The notes under the pieces were generated by a model that had not been told where the DNA came from, did not search any database, and saw only the letters and a list, made by a program, of their open reading frames with translations. A program made the position numbers and the translations under genes. From assembly GCA_963170055.1 (NCBI GenBank), contig CAUJGJ010000135.1, positions 520,001 to 537,500 of the forward strand: a DNA stretch of 17,500 bases. The letters are read 5' to 3'. The number at the start of each line of letters is the position of its first letter. Within the stretch, counting starts at the first letter, position 1. Below, in pieces: positions 1 to 17,500 of this stretch. The stretch comes from Halisarca cf. caerulea (Eukaryota; Porifera; Demospongiae; Chondrillida; Halisarcidae).

Positions 1-436
1 CCGGCCGGCCATAAGTAGCTCAGATCCACCTTGTTAACGCTATTGTATGAAGCACCTTTCTCTGGGTGAGCATACTCCAACCTATATATCTCCACACTTA
101 TTATGCTGGGCATTTTTCCTTGCATGTCACTATACTTTGTTAGTTATCTCCTATGCAAACTTTAATTTCTTTCAGATCCTGCTGAATCCAAGCCTATACA
201 TGACTTTCGACATTGTGTACAATTTCATGAACTGTGCTCAACCTAATTGCACCCAAGGTACATGTCATTGTTCCATGCACTGACAGTGTACAGGAGTTTC
301 TAACAAGTTCCCATGTGTAGCTGTTCCATTACCATGCATAACTGAATGAATACAAAACATATTATACATAGATTTTTTCAAGATAATTATAGTCTGACCC
401 ACCAACACATTATTGCTTCCTGCTCCAATGTACTAG
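1..436 (+). other. Intron of P450 copy A (3' part of its third intron)
   Basis: No P450 coding is present. Bases about 65-151 resemble 13517-13600 in intron 3 of copy B (shared stretches such as CCAACCTATA/CTCAACCTATA and TCTCCACA), at the same distance class upstream of the homologous exon. This supports intron status and common origin. The 78-codon open frame at 47-283 has no recognisable similarity and is regarded as chance. Confidence 0.6.
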
Positions 437-598
437 ATAATTCAAGCCAAGATGAGTGAAATTGATAAAATGAGTCATGAAGAGCTGGAGAACACCGACA
501 AGCATGATTTCCTCACTTTTATACTGACAAAAGGAGGACTGAAGATGCCCACTGTGGTCCAGAACACTGTAGATCTACTTAGTGCAGGAATTGATACG
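437..598 (+). CDS. P450 copy A exon (I-helix exon, equals exon 4 of copy B)
   Basis: The acceptor TACTAG ends at 436 and the donor GTATGT starts at 599; both borders are phase 0. The exon encodes IIQAK at its start and finishes with AGIDT, the conserved acid-Thr pair of the I helix. At the protein level it matches the copy B exon 13828-13989 at about 43 of 54 positions. Confidence 0.9.
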
Positions 599-891
599 GT
601 ATGTATGACATCTACAGTAGAACCTCATGTAGACATTTAGATGCAGAATCGGTTCTCGATCTCATTATCAGAAGTTCTTCTTGTAGGAATATAATGCTGT
701 ATACTACAGCTAACAAATTTTTCAATATTAAAATGTAAGATAACCTTGACAATGTACTGAAACTAATTCATGGAGTACAGTTTGTATGTACATGTACTAC
801 TATTACAGTACACAATGGCATTTAGAATGTTTTATTGTGCCCTTGGCTACTAGCACATGATATTTTTCACAATCATGTGTGTATGTGTGTG

Positions 892-953
<62 letters not shown>

Positions 954-963
954 TGCATGTGTG

Positions 964-1010
<47 letters not shown>

Positions 1011-3217
1011 ATGTGTGTGCATGCATGTGTGTATGATTGTGTGATCAAGCATGCATTCATGTATATACATATAATTATGTCCATGTGGGAATTTATGATT
1101 CTGCATGCCTATGATGTATGTGTGTGTTATATGAATAATATTTTTTGGATATAGATTCATGACATTGTGTATGTATGCTTTATATTGTAGTGGTTTATGT
1201 GAGCATATGCCTCCTCACAGAGTGCCTTCACTCTCTTGTGTGTGCTGTACTGTGTGGCCACACATCCTGACATTCAGGTCAGGTTGAGAGAAGAGATCAC
1301 CAGTGTAGTAGGTGACAGTGTCAATGTCACTCCAGAACACATCCACAGATTGACTCTTTTGAAGAACTGCATTAAGGAATCTCAAAGGTTATAGATAATC
1401 TTGAGTTCTTATTTTGGTTGTCAATCATCATGATTGAATTGCTTCAATGTTACAGTGCCGTATTATGGTTTGTTTTATTTGATGGTATTTAGTGAATATG
1501 AGAACCAGTATTGCTCAAGGACTTCAATAAATGTGTTAATGTATGTCATTTTTTTTAAGAGCGAGTGAAGAAAGGGTTCGGGTATATTCTTACTAGCAAA
1601 CGTTATTTTTTATTTATAGTAGGGCTTTTCAGTGTGCACTCAGGACATTTGCAAATCTATTTTTGTCTATCAACATAGAAGCTGCTATCAGCATCAGACC
1701 CTGACTAGTAAATTTATCACTTTATTCCCTTTTATTAAGTGTGACACAATGTGTATATTATTATATGTATCATAAACGCAGCTAGCAAGTAGGTGCTCTG
1801 TATATACAATCCTGAAACATTAAGAAACATCATTATGGCCCACATATAATATAGTCCTATTTCAATCAAATCTTTTCTTAATCGTATAGATTATACCCTA
1901 TTGTCCCTATTCACGGCCGCATCATCCAATCTGATGTTGTGCTCTCAGGATACAGTGTACCTTCAGGGGTGAGTATAGCTATTTTTATGACATTTTTGCA
2001 TGCTTTACACAAATAATATGTATGTATATTAATTCCAATAGTGTGAATAGTATGTACATCTTGACATCACTTTTACCTAATAATAATATAATGCAGGCGT
2101 TTATTTATGCCTGACAGTGTGTTTGGTTTATCAATGAATATCTTTGTATATTTGAATATAGTTTTATGATCTGTTATATAGATAGATGTCTGAGTTTTTG
2201 AACTTTGATATACAGTAGTCTACTGCAGCAGGGGTTATCTGGCTATTGCAATATAGCTCCATATTTTTTCTAATTTTTGCAGACCTTGGTAATGATACCA
2301 ACTTATGCCTGCTCAAGACATCCTGACAACTTCTATCAACCTGATGATTTTATCCCAGATCGATGGTTGGAAGATGATGTGAGCAGGTTTGGATCTCTTC
2401 CCTTCAGTTTTGGTGCTCGAACTTGTATTGGGAAAAGAGTGGCTGAACTGGTGATCAGAATTGCGTTGGTACAAGTGAGTTATTTGTATTTAGGAGTAGG
2501 GCTTCTTGTTAGAAAGTATGTCCTTGAAGCCTGTATGTTGTGTATCAAGTTTCAGTTGTTTCTGTTGTGCTTCTTCTATAATTAAAGGAGGTTTTGTGAG
2601 TCTCACTAATATTATTGTGTTTGCCTATTCTTCATGCTGTATGGCATTGCTTGTGAAGTTAAATTGGTTGTATGCATGCTAAAATTTAGCAATTTTGCTT
2701 GTTTTTTTTTAATTTATAAAGTTAAACATTTATTTTAATTATTAATAATAATGAAATAATTTTACCATACCAGTCCTGTTTAAAAATACTTTTGGCTTAA
2801 TATTAAATTAGGATTACAGTGAAACTTCTGTAATAAGGACACCACTGGGACCACAGTGAGCTGTCCTGTATATGGAGGTGTCCTTATTTCAGAGGTTTCA
2901 AATGTACACAATGTCATGCACTTCACATGGAACAGAGCAGTGGTGTTCTGTTTGAGGAGATTTCTACTGTCATTTCAGAGGTCCCCTTTAATAGAGGTTT
3001 CACTGTAACTCATTCTTTATTATCTTAATTATTCATTCTAAGTCAAAATTCAATGATATATGTATCTCATTGACTCAACATGCATGTTCACCTATAGATG
3101 GTAAGAAGGTTTGAACTGTCGTACTTGAACACAGAGCCCATTCACCTTGGAACACAGAAGTTACTTATCTTCCCTGACAAGCCTGTACTATTGGGACTCA
3201 AAAATGTGAAAGCATGA
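437..3217 (+). CDS. Mitochondrial-clan cytochrome P450, copy A (3' part, five terminal exons)
   Basis: This is the C-terminal half of a heme-thiolate monooxygenase. Joining 437-598, 1221-1387, 1890-1968, 2283-2474 and 3098-3217 gives one continuous frame of about 239 residues ending in TGA. Visible P450 landmarks, in order, are the I-helix oxygen-activation motif AGIDT at the end of the first exon, the K-helix ExxR (ESQR, its Arg codon split by a phase 2 intron), a meander FIPDRW, and the heme loop FSFGARTCIG with the ligand Cys. Residues after the loop (KRVAEL) resemble the RRxAEL seen in mitochondrial-clan (CYP11/24/27) enzymes, which take electrons from a ferredoxin. All introns are GT-AG. 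The N-terminal exons must lie left of the window, since bases 1-436 read as intron. No frameshift or internal stop is seen, so it looks functional. Substrate is unknown; the family is sure, the subfamily is not. Confidence 0.9.
895..1008. repeat. (GT)n microsatellite in intron of copy A
   Basis: There are two pure GT runs, about 895-950 and 967-1008, split by TTGTGCATGTGTGCATG. The homologous intron of copy B (13990-14656) has only a degenerate TG/CATG-rich remnant at about 14425-14570. The repeat therefore probably predates the duplication and expanded or decayed differently. The open frames across it on both strands are artefacts. Confidence 0.97.
1221..1387 (+). CDS. P450 copy A exon (J/K-helix exon, equals exon 5 of copy B)
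   Basis: The acceptor CTCACAG ends at 1220 and the donor GTTATA starts at 1388, leaving a phase 2 junction inside the Arg codon of ExxR. It continues the I helix (SAFTLLCVLY) and includes ATHPDIQ and KESQ. From 1245 to 1390 the DNA is identical to 14681-14826 in copy B. Confidence 0.92.
1890..1968 (+). CDS. P450 copy A exon (beta-sheet 1 region, equals exon 6 of copy B)
   Basis: The first base completes the ExxR Arg codon. The exon then encodes LYPIVPIHGRI through GYSVPSG and ends phase 0 before the strong donor GTGAGT. The acceptor CGTATAG ends at 1889. The segment corresponds to the 'RLYP.VP...R' stretch that follows the K helix in P450s. Confidence 0.9.
2283..2474 (+). CDS. P450 copy A heme-binding exon (equals exon 7 of copy B)
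   Basis: The acceptor TTTTTGCAG ends at 2282 and the donor GTGAGT starts at 2475; both are phase 0. It contains SRHPDNFYQPDDFIPDRW and the heme loop FSFGARTCIGKR, where the Cys is the axial iron ligand. About 11 of 192 bases differ from copy B. An ATG inside the exon (2292) is an internal Met, not a start. Confidence 0.95.
2815..3008. mobile_element. CAGTGAAAC-type short TIR element (MITE-like)
   Basis: The ends TTACAGTGAAAC (2814) and GTTTCACTGTAA (to 3008) are inverted copies, and the similarity runs on imperfectly for about 30 bases. An inner inverted pair (AAACTTCTGTAATAAGGACACC-like at 2822-2843 against about 2876-2898) adds structure. TA at each border suggests a TA target duplication, as in Tc1/mariner/pogo elements; that family link is inference. 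It sits in the last intron of copy A and carries no gene. Confidence 0.75.
3098..3217 (+). CDS. P450 copy A terminal exon with stop
   Basis: The acceptor CCTATAG ends at 3097. The frame gives 39 residues starting MVRRFELSYL and then TGA at 3215-3217. A short C-terminal exon forming the last beta-strands (KLLIFPDKPVLLGLKN) is typical for CYP24/27-like proteins. The matching exon of copy B is not in the window. Confidence 0.88.
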   Translation: MVRRFELSYLNTEPIHLGTQKLLIFPDKPVLLGLKNVKA

Positions 3218-3241
3218 TATGAATAATTTGTGCAGTGTGTG

Positions 3242-3282
<41 letters not shown>

Positions 3283-3309
3283 ATATTTCTTAATGTAAAG
3301 AATGAATTT

Positions 3310-3352
<43 letters not shown>

Positions 3353-3388
3353 AATGTATTGCAGAATAATAATGTTGCATGGAATAAA
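3218..3388 (+). promoter_or_regulatory. 3' UTR and polyadenylation signal of P450 copy A
   Basis: A canonical AATAAA stands at 3383-3388, about 166 bases after the stop. It is the first good signal downstream. Between stop and signal lie two (AT)n tracts (about 3247-3278 and 3309-3350), so the transcript 3' UTR would carry self-complementary AU runs. The cleavage site is probably 10-30 bases further on. Confidence 0.65.
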
Positions 3389-5050
3389 ACTGTATGATCT
3401 CAAGTCTTCATATTGGTCCCTCCATTTGTGATTCAGTGCAGACTCATCAATTTCATATGTAGCTATTGCATCATAAACAGGTATTATAATATATTTTATG
3501 ATTTATAGGTAACTAGCTGGTACACAACTGTCAAGGTTGGTTTTGACCACTCAAGTGTGTAAGGCCTTCTCTATAGTAATTTGCCCTATACAGTTGGAAG
3601 TTTTAATTTGGAGTGGACGCTGTGCATGTGGTTAGATTGCATGTGCATGCATACCATTATAATATTTGAGTTGTGGGTAAACTTGTATGCAGTCTGCATG
3701 GTACTTCTATTATATAATTTGCCTATTAAATAAATAGTACTACCGCAATATTATTTGTGCCAAATTCAATTAAATACTGGCCAACTTTTTCCAGTACCGT
3801 AATATCAGATGTTACCATGATTTCATTAAGGTTAGACCAATATTAGGAGTAAACATAATATGATATTTTTAAAGGATATGAAATTTCATCTTTGATGATG
3901 TTTTCAAAATCTAGATCTGATAAAACTATTGAGTGTGGAAGCACTGACAATAGGTGAAAAAGGCTCGAGCATATCTGGCCATTGTTTGTAAATGATTTCA
4001 ATCTGTGTGACAAAAATTCATTTGGATATTGTCTATAGTTTCAGAACTCAGTGTACCGTGATCATAGTAATACCGTGATAGAATGAGGGGATACATACCG
4101 AAACTGATAATTTGTGATACCGCACAGCTCTACCTAATGTACATTGTGTATATTGTATACAGAATCTGATCTAGAAACGTACATACAGTCAATTCAGTAA
4201 AATTTATATAGAGACATTTCACAGGTATATACTACTGCTACTATTATATACTACTGTATATAACATGGAACCTCTGATAGTGGACTCGAGCTCTCCCTAG
4301 GACACAGTATTATATACAATAACCATCAGATTCTCTACAAAGTATAGGTTGTATAATAAATTATTAATTATTATGTAATATGAATTAAGGTCCTAAAAAA
4401 TTAACATACCCTCCCTAAAGTTTTTATACATTTTCCTCCTCTCAAAGAGAGCAACCTCCTTACAAAGAACAATGTACTAATGGAGCTGTCCCAACTTAAG
4501 GTGCATATATTATAGTTATACTGTAGTTATAACTTCTTAGCTTTGCCTTTAATGTACGTATACTATAGCACATATGACATACAAGCCTCATTCAATCTGC
4601 ATGTGTCCTACTAACATTAATACTAGCCTGTATGTGACATATATATGCACGCATCTGTATGTGTGGCGGTGGGGAAAAGTATAAACTTTCCATGTGAGTT
4701 TTTAATGCCCCCTCCCGGGGCCCCCTTAAACTAATATTTATGAAAACTTCCATCATGTATGGAAGCATTGATCACTCTTTATGTAATGTATTGAGGAAGA
4801 ATTAATTGATCTATGAAAGATGTTCCAAATTCTGAATGCAATGATTCCCGTATTTGTTGTACTTTGGATCCCTAATACTTTTTTTATAAAATCAAAGGAA
4901 TGCAACATCTTAAATCTGTAGTTCGCAGCATTAATTGAACTCCACTATTATAATAGTGAGTTATTTAACCTGTACTATAGTTAATTATATAATAGGTCCA
5001 TTTTAATGAATATTTATTTAAAGACGAACAAGACAATAATGCATGCCATA
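3389..5050. other. AT-rich intergenic DNA, no gene seen
   Basis: No open frame or exon-like segment is convincing. Possible decayed repeat pieces are TACCG-rich motifs around 3741-4130, ending in TACCGCACAGCTCTA (a hAT-like end without a clear partner), and AACCTCTGATAGTGGAC at about 4268, similar to the CAGTGAAAC element ends. Confidence 0.5.
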
Positions 5051-5198
5051 TACAGTGAATTCTCGTTAATCTACCACAATTTATTTTGAAGATTTTGCCA
5101 TGATTATCCAAATCAGTATGCAGGCTTTTCAATCAAATCATGTACAAAATTGCTATCAGATTATAAAGGGTTTGGCAGATTAATGAGAATTCACTGTA
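5051..5198. mobile_element. CAGTGAA-type TIR element, complete short copy
   Basis: The left end starts TACAGTGAATTCTCGTTAAT and the right end is its inverted copy with two or so mismatches over about 26 bases, ending ATTCACTGTA. Length is 148 bases with no coding capacity. A flanking TA is compatible with a TA target-site duplication. It is related to the elements at 2815-3008, 7012-7563 and 8824-9006. Confidence 0.8.
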
Positions 5199-5404
5199 TC
5201 AAGAAAGTTTGATGCTTAAAAATTGGAGTCTATATTGGTATAGACTAAACAGTTACTGTATTTTATTATTCTGCACTATGACTTATAATAATAATTAATT
5301 TTTATGTACAGCTATATCACATGTGTGTAGATACGCATGTACAGTGTAATACACTTTCATTTAACGCCGTGGATATTGAGCAGGCAGAAATTACGCAATC
5401 TAAT

Positions 5405-5433
5405 CCCAACCCTAACCATAACCCTAACCCTAA
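5405..5433. repeat. Short interstitial telomere-like (CCCTAA)n tract
   Basis: Several adjacent units read CCCAACCCTAACCATAACCC then CTAACCCTAAC, that is, imperfect then perfect copies of the animal telomere repeat (TTAGGG on the other strand). It is only about five units long. The open frames crossing it (5321-5570) look like by-products. Confidence 0.75.
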
Positions 5434-5916
5434 CTGTTACACAACTTCACAAATGTTACGCAACATTCCGGCATCATGTGCATGTATTGATGACAAAATA
5501 CTGCCAGACAAATAGCCATTCTGGTCATTGTATTATGACATTTAAAAATTATATAATAATAGTTTTATAAATAAAACTATGCAAAATATAATATAATATA
5601 AAATTTCGCAAAATCATCAATTACTTAGTCGATGTACATCAAACATGATAATAACGTCAAAGGATGAGACCAAAACAACAGGTGTGTACAACAAAATTAA
5701 ACACTTGATACATAGATAATTAATATAATATGCTAGTCACAAACAGAAACGGAAATTACTAAACACAGATTATTATTACAGACAACACAAAATGAAAGAA
5801 AAAAATATTATTATTATTAAACAATTAATACGACATAATGATAAATTTATTAAACACACAGATATACAACAACAATCACAAACGGACATGCAATATAAGT
5901 ATAACAAATAATAGAG

Positions 5917-6220
5917 TTAAGCCTCTGAACCAGAAGCAGCCAAGATGCTGGCAGCATTGCCCCTCTGTACAGCCAGAGAAATTCTCTGGATGAGCTGCGT
6001 GTATGATAGAGAATCAGAGTTCGTCTCCCGCAGTCTGTGACCGAGGTCTACAATGAAAGACTTTGCTTCCGGCCCAAAAACACAGGTACAAAATGGTGAG
6101 TTGGCTCAAGGTCTGTGTAGATCCTCCTTTTCTTCTTCTCCACCAGGTCAGCAACCGCTCCTGCTTCATTGGTGGCCATAACTGTGTAGGAGGGAGCAAG
6201 TGTGTCTGGACAAGTTGCAA
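5917..6220 (-). pseudogene. Decayed retroelement polyprotein C-terminal fragment
   Basis: Read on the minus strand, one frame gives DTLAPSYTVMATNEAGAVAD and a charged stretch. A second frame then gives FGPEAKSFIVDLGHRLRE and LIQRISLAVQRGNAAS, ending in TAA at 5917-5919. From memory, this order (DTYAPS..., then a 'FxxDLGrR...fLfQRiSvAlQRgNA' tail) is the C-terminal tail common in retroelement-encoded proteins of sponges and cnidarians; I could not check this. The two parts are in different frames (break near 6075) and some residues between them seem lost, so it is a broken copy. The reverse transcriptase domain is absent. It lies between the P450 genes, opposite to them. Confidence 0.6.
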
Positions 6221-6413
6221 GTTGTAATATAAAATTATATATAATAATAAAATTATACAAAATCATGTATTATGCATGTATGATTGTGTAATTATTATAT
6301 GGATATAATATAATACACGTTATGCAATAGCCAGTATAGGAATTTTAGGCTATAACCAGAGGTAATTCAAAGTGTTTTAATTTCTATTGTAGATCTTCAG
6401 CACTGAATATAGG

Positions 6414-6462
6414 TAGTCTCGCGGGCCAGACCCTTATTTTAAGGGTCTGGCCCGCGAGACTA
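6414..6462. mobile_element. Perfect 49-bp hairpin element TAGTCTCG...CGAGACTA at the P450 copy B promoter
   Basis: Two perfectly complementary 23-base arms (6414-6436 and 6440-6462) are separated by TTT. The GC-rich arms, starting TAGTCTCGCGGGCCAGACCC, contrast with the AT-rich surroundings. TATAGG occurs directly before it and again at 6466-6471. It shares its terminal TAGTCTCG with the element at 7398-7469, suggesting one family of tiny palindromic insertions. It lies 64 bases upstream of the copy B ATG. Confidence 0.85.
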
Positions 6463-6525
6463 GTATATAGGTGTGGAGAGGAGCTCGATTCAGCCAAATT
6501 CAGCCAAGAGACTCTCCAACATAAA
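6463..6525 (+). promoter_or_regulatory. Putative core promoter / 5' UTR of P450 copy B
   Basis: GTATATAGG (6463-6471) could act as a TATA-like element about 55 bases before the ATG. A direct repeat TTCAGCCAA (6489-6497 and 6499-6507) follows. There is no in-frame stop between the hairpin and the ATG. The actual transcription start cannot be placed from sequence alone. Confidence 0.35.
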
Positions 6526-16319
<9,794 letters not shown>

Positions 16320-16397
16320 GTGAGTAATATTATATGCACATTTGATTCGCTACTGAAGAGGGTTACACATAGTATGAAATTTTTCAGCTGCTGGATT

Positions 16398-16665
16398 GAT
16401 ATGAAGATGCTTTATCTTTGAACAGATGATGAATGTCACAATTTTTCGATCATCAGACAATCATAGAATAATTGTATGTTTTGCCCACTCAGGCTTCTTC
16501 AGGAACACAAAATAGAATGGATTGAATACTATAATGTATTCAATTAGTTTGTTCTCCTAAAGAAACCAAGTCGGCAAACCATACAATTTTATGATTGTCT
16601 GATTATGGGAAAATTGTTATATGCATTGATCACTGTGGATTCTGTTCAAAGATAAACCATCTCCA
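16398..16665. repeat. Long imperfect hairpin (arms about 130 bases)
   Basis: Reading outward from a centre near 16530 (TTGAATACTATAATGTATTCAA), the two sides are imperfect inverses. Matching blocks are ATCAGACAATCATA at 16452-16465 with TATGATTGTCTGAT at about 16591-16604, TTTGCC with GGCAAA, and TTTATCTTTGAACAG with CTGTTCAAAGATAAA. Arms differ by substitutions and small indels, so it is not a recent perfect duplication. It lies in intron 7 of copy B. Confidence 0.75.
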
Positions 16666-17449
16666 TAGCAAAGTTGGGTCTTATTAGAAAAGAGATCAAT
16701 GTTGTTGAATAGTTTGAGTTCTTCCAATTTGAGGGAAATTCGATCTCTGAGTCAATAGCAACTGTGTTTGCGCACCCCTCATGCTTCCATTGTTTATGAA
16801 CCAGCTATGTGTATATACGTAGATGTTGACTTGATCGCAAACTGAATTTCTTGAATTAATTCACTGATGTACCATGTAGAGGGTAATATTCTGGGTGTAA
16901 AAATATTATGGTTTTGTGGTTAGGGAAGGTATTTGAACCATAAATTATTTACTCATGAAATTCAGAAACCGTGTACACCCACGCACGCAGCTCTTAGCAC
17001 TGTACGTGGTACAGATCTGAAGAATTAACAAAGGAATTAATAGTGTCTCAAACCTAGCATGTCCTTTATAAAGAATTTTTAGGCCGCAGTAGTAAATTAC
17101 CTGATCCCAGTGGACCTATAGTGCAGTCAGCATCGTCACCATTGCCAACAAGGAAATTGGCTGCATTACCAGCATGTAGACGTCATATGGATTACCCGTT
17201 GGCCTTTGGCATTGAAGTCTATTGCTGACTTCAGCTTCCCAAATTTTACTATGGGTACGCGCATACACATATGCATGTATGTATGTACGTATAATCAGAT
17301 TATTGTCTTTGTACGTATGGTGGCCTCGTGTCATGGCTTCAACCATAGATGGAAGTCAGTGGCGTATAGGAAGCATTTTGAAAGTGGGTAGGCCATACAT
17401 GCAAGAGGCAGTTGTACTATATATGTGTGCCGTGGCCTCATTTGCATAG
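16666..17449 (+). other. Right end of window, probable P450 copy B intron 7
   Basis: No segment resembling the terminal P450 exon (MVRRFELSYL...) is seen on the + strand. GTCAGTGGCGTATAGGAAGC at about 17355 followed by TTTTGAAAGTGGGTAGG resembles a dispersed repeat common in invertebrate genomes, at low confidence. Open frames at 17116-17449 overlap each other and lack recognisable content. Confidence 0.4.
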
Positions 17450-17500
17450 TACAGTGGAACTTGTCTATGATGGTCACTGTGTAATGCAGCCACCTGTCTA
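17450..17500. mobile_element. Possible left end of a further CAGTG(G/A)AAC element, cut by the window edge
   Basis: TACAGTGGAACTTGTCTATG at 17450 resembles the left ends at 2815, 7012 and 8824. Since the right end is outside the window, it cannot be confirmed. Confidence 0.3.

Noticed and set aside
1..12. CCGGCCGGCC at the very start
   Set aside because: A short GC palindrome at the edge could be a restriction or linker sequence or a repeat end; too short to interpret.
803..1160. Overlapping Cys/Val and His/Thr-rich open frames on both strands
   Set aside because: They are translations of the (GT)n microsatellite in an intron; repetitive composition and openness on both strands show they are not genes.
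3741..4130. TACCG-rich segment ending in TACCGCACAGCTCTA, like a hAT transposon terminus
   Set aside because: I could not find a matching inverted end or an 8-bp target duplication, so it is not called as an element.

Overview
The window looks like nuclear DNA of an early-branching animal. It is AT-rich, has spliced genes with GT-AG introns, long dinucleotide microsatellites, and many short palindromic (MITE-like) repeats. The repeat style (elements ending in TAGTCTCG, in CAGTGAAAC or in AGTTATATCC) fits a demosponge such as Amphimedon. That assignment is recalled from general knowledge, not proven here. No tRNA, rRNA, CRISPR or bacterial operon is visible.

The only convincing host genes are two cytochrome P450 genes in tandem on the + strand, both of the mitochondrial clan (CYP11/24/27-like). 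Copy A enters from the left. Its last five exons (437-598, 1221-1387, 1890-1968, 2283-2474, 3098-3217) are present with stop and polyadenylation signal, and its first three exons lie outside the window. Copy B starts at 6526 and has seven exons (6526-6992, 10012-10208, 11826-12037, 13828-13989, 14657-14823, 15397-15475, 16128-16319). Its last exon is not found before the window ends. All shared splice sites have the same phase, and intron remnants also match, so the pair arose by tandem duplication. Both would encode heme-thiolate monooxygenases working with adrenodoxin-type ferredoxin in mitochondria. The substrate cannot be read from the sequence.

The intergenic stretch 3389-6413 is AT-rich. 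It holds a CAGTGAA-type inverted-repeat element (5051-5198), a short interstitial telomere-like tract (about 5405-5433) and a decayed minus-strand retroelement 3'-terminal fragment (5917-6220). A near-perfect small hairpin element (6414-6462) sits at the putative promoter of copy B.

The introns of copy B are crowded with mobile DNA. Intron 1 has a TIR element with two smaller palindromic elements inside it (7012-7563), a 5'-truncated LINE on the minus strand (7565-8551), and another TIR element (8824-9006). Intron 2 has three separate hairpin elements and a long CA/GA microsatellite next to exon 3. Intron 3 has an inverted pair of diverged protein-like segments (12209-12785). Intron 6 has an element carrying a broken HIRAN-like coding fragment (15500-16042). 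Intron 7 has a long imperfect hairpin (about 16398-16665). I found no clear new multi-gene system. The most interesting signals are patchy gene conversion between the P450s, the promoter hairpin, the HIRAN-bearing element and the inverted coding pair.
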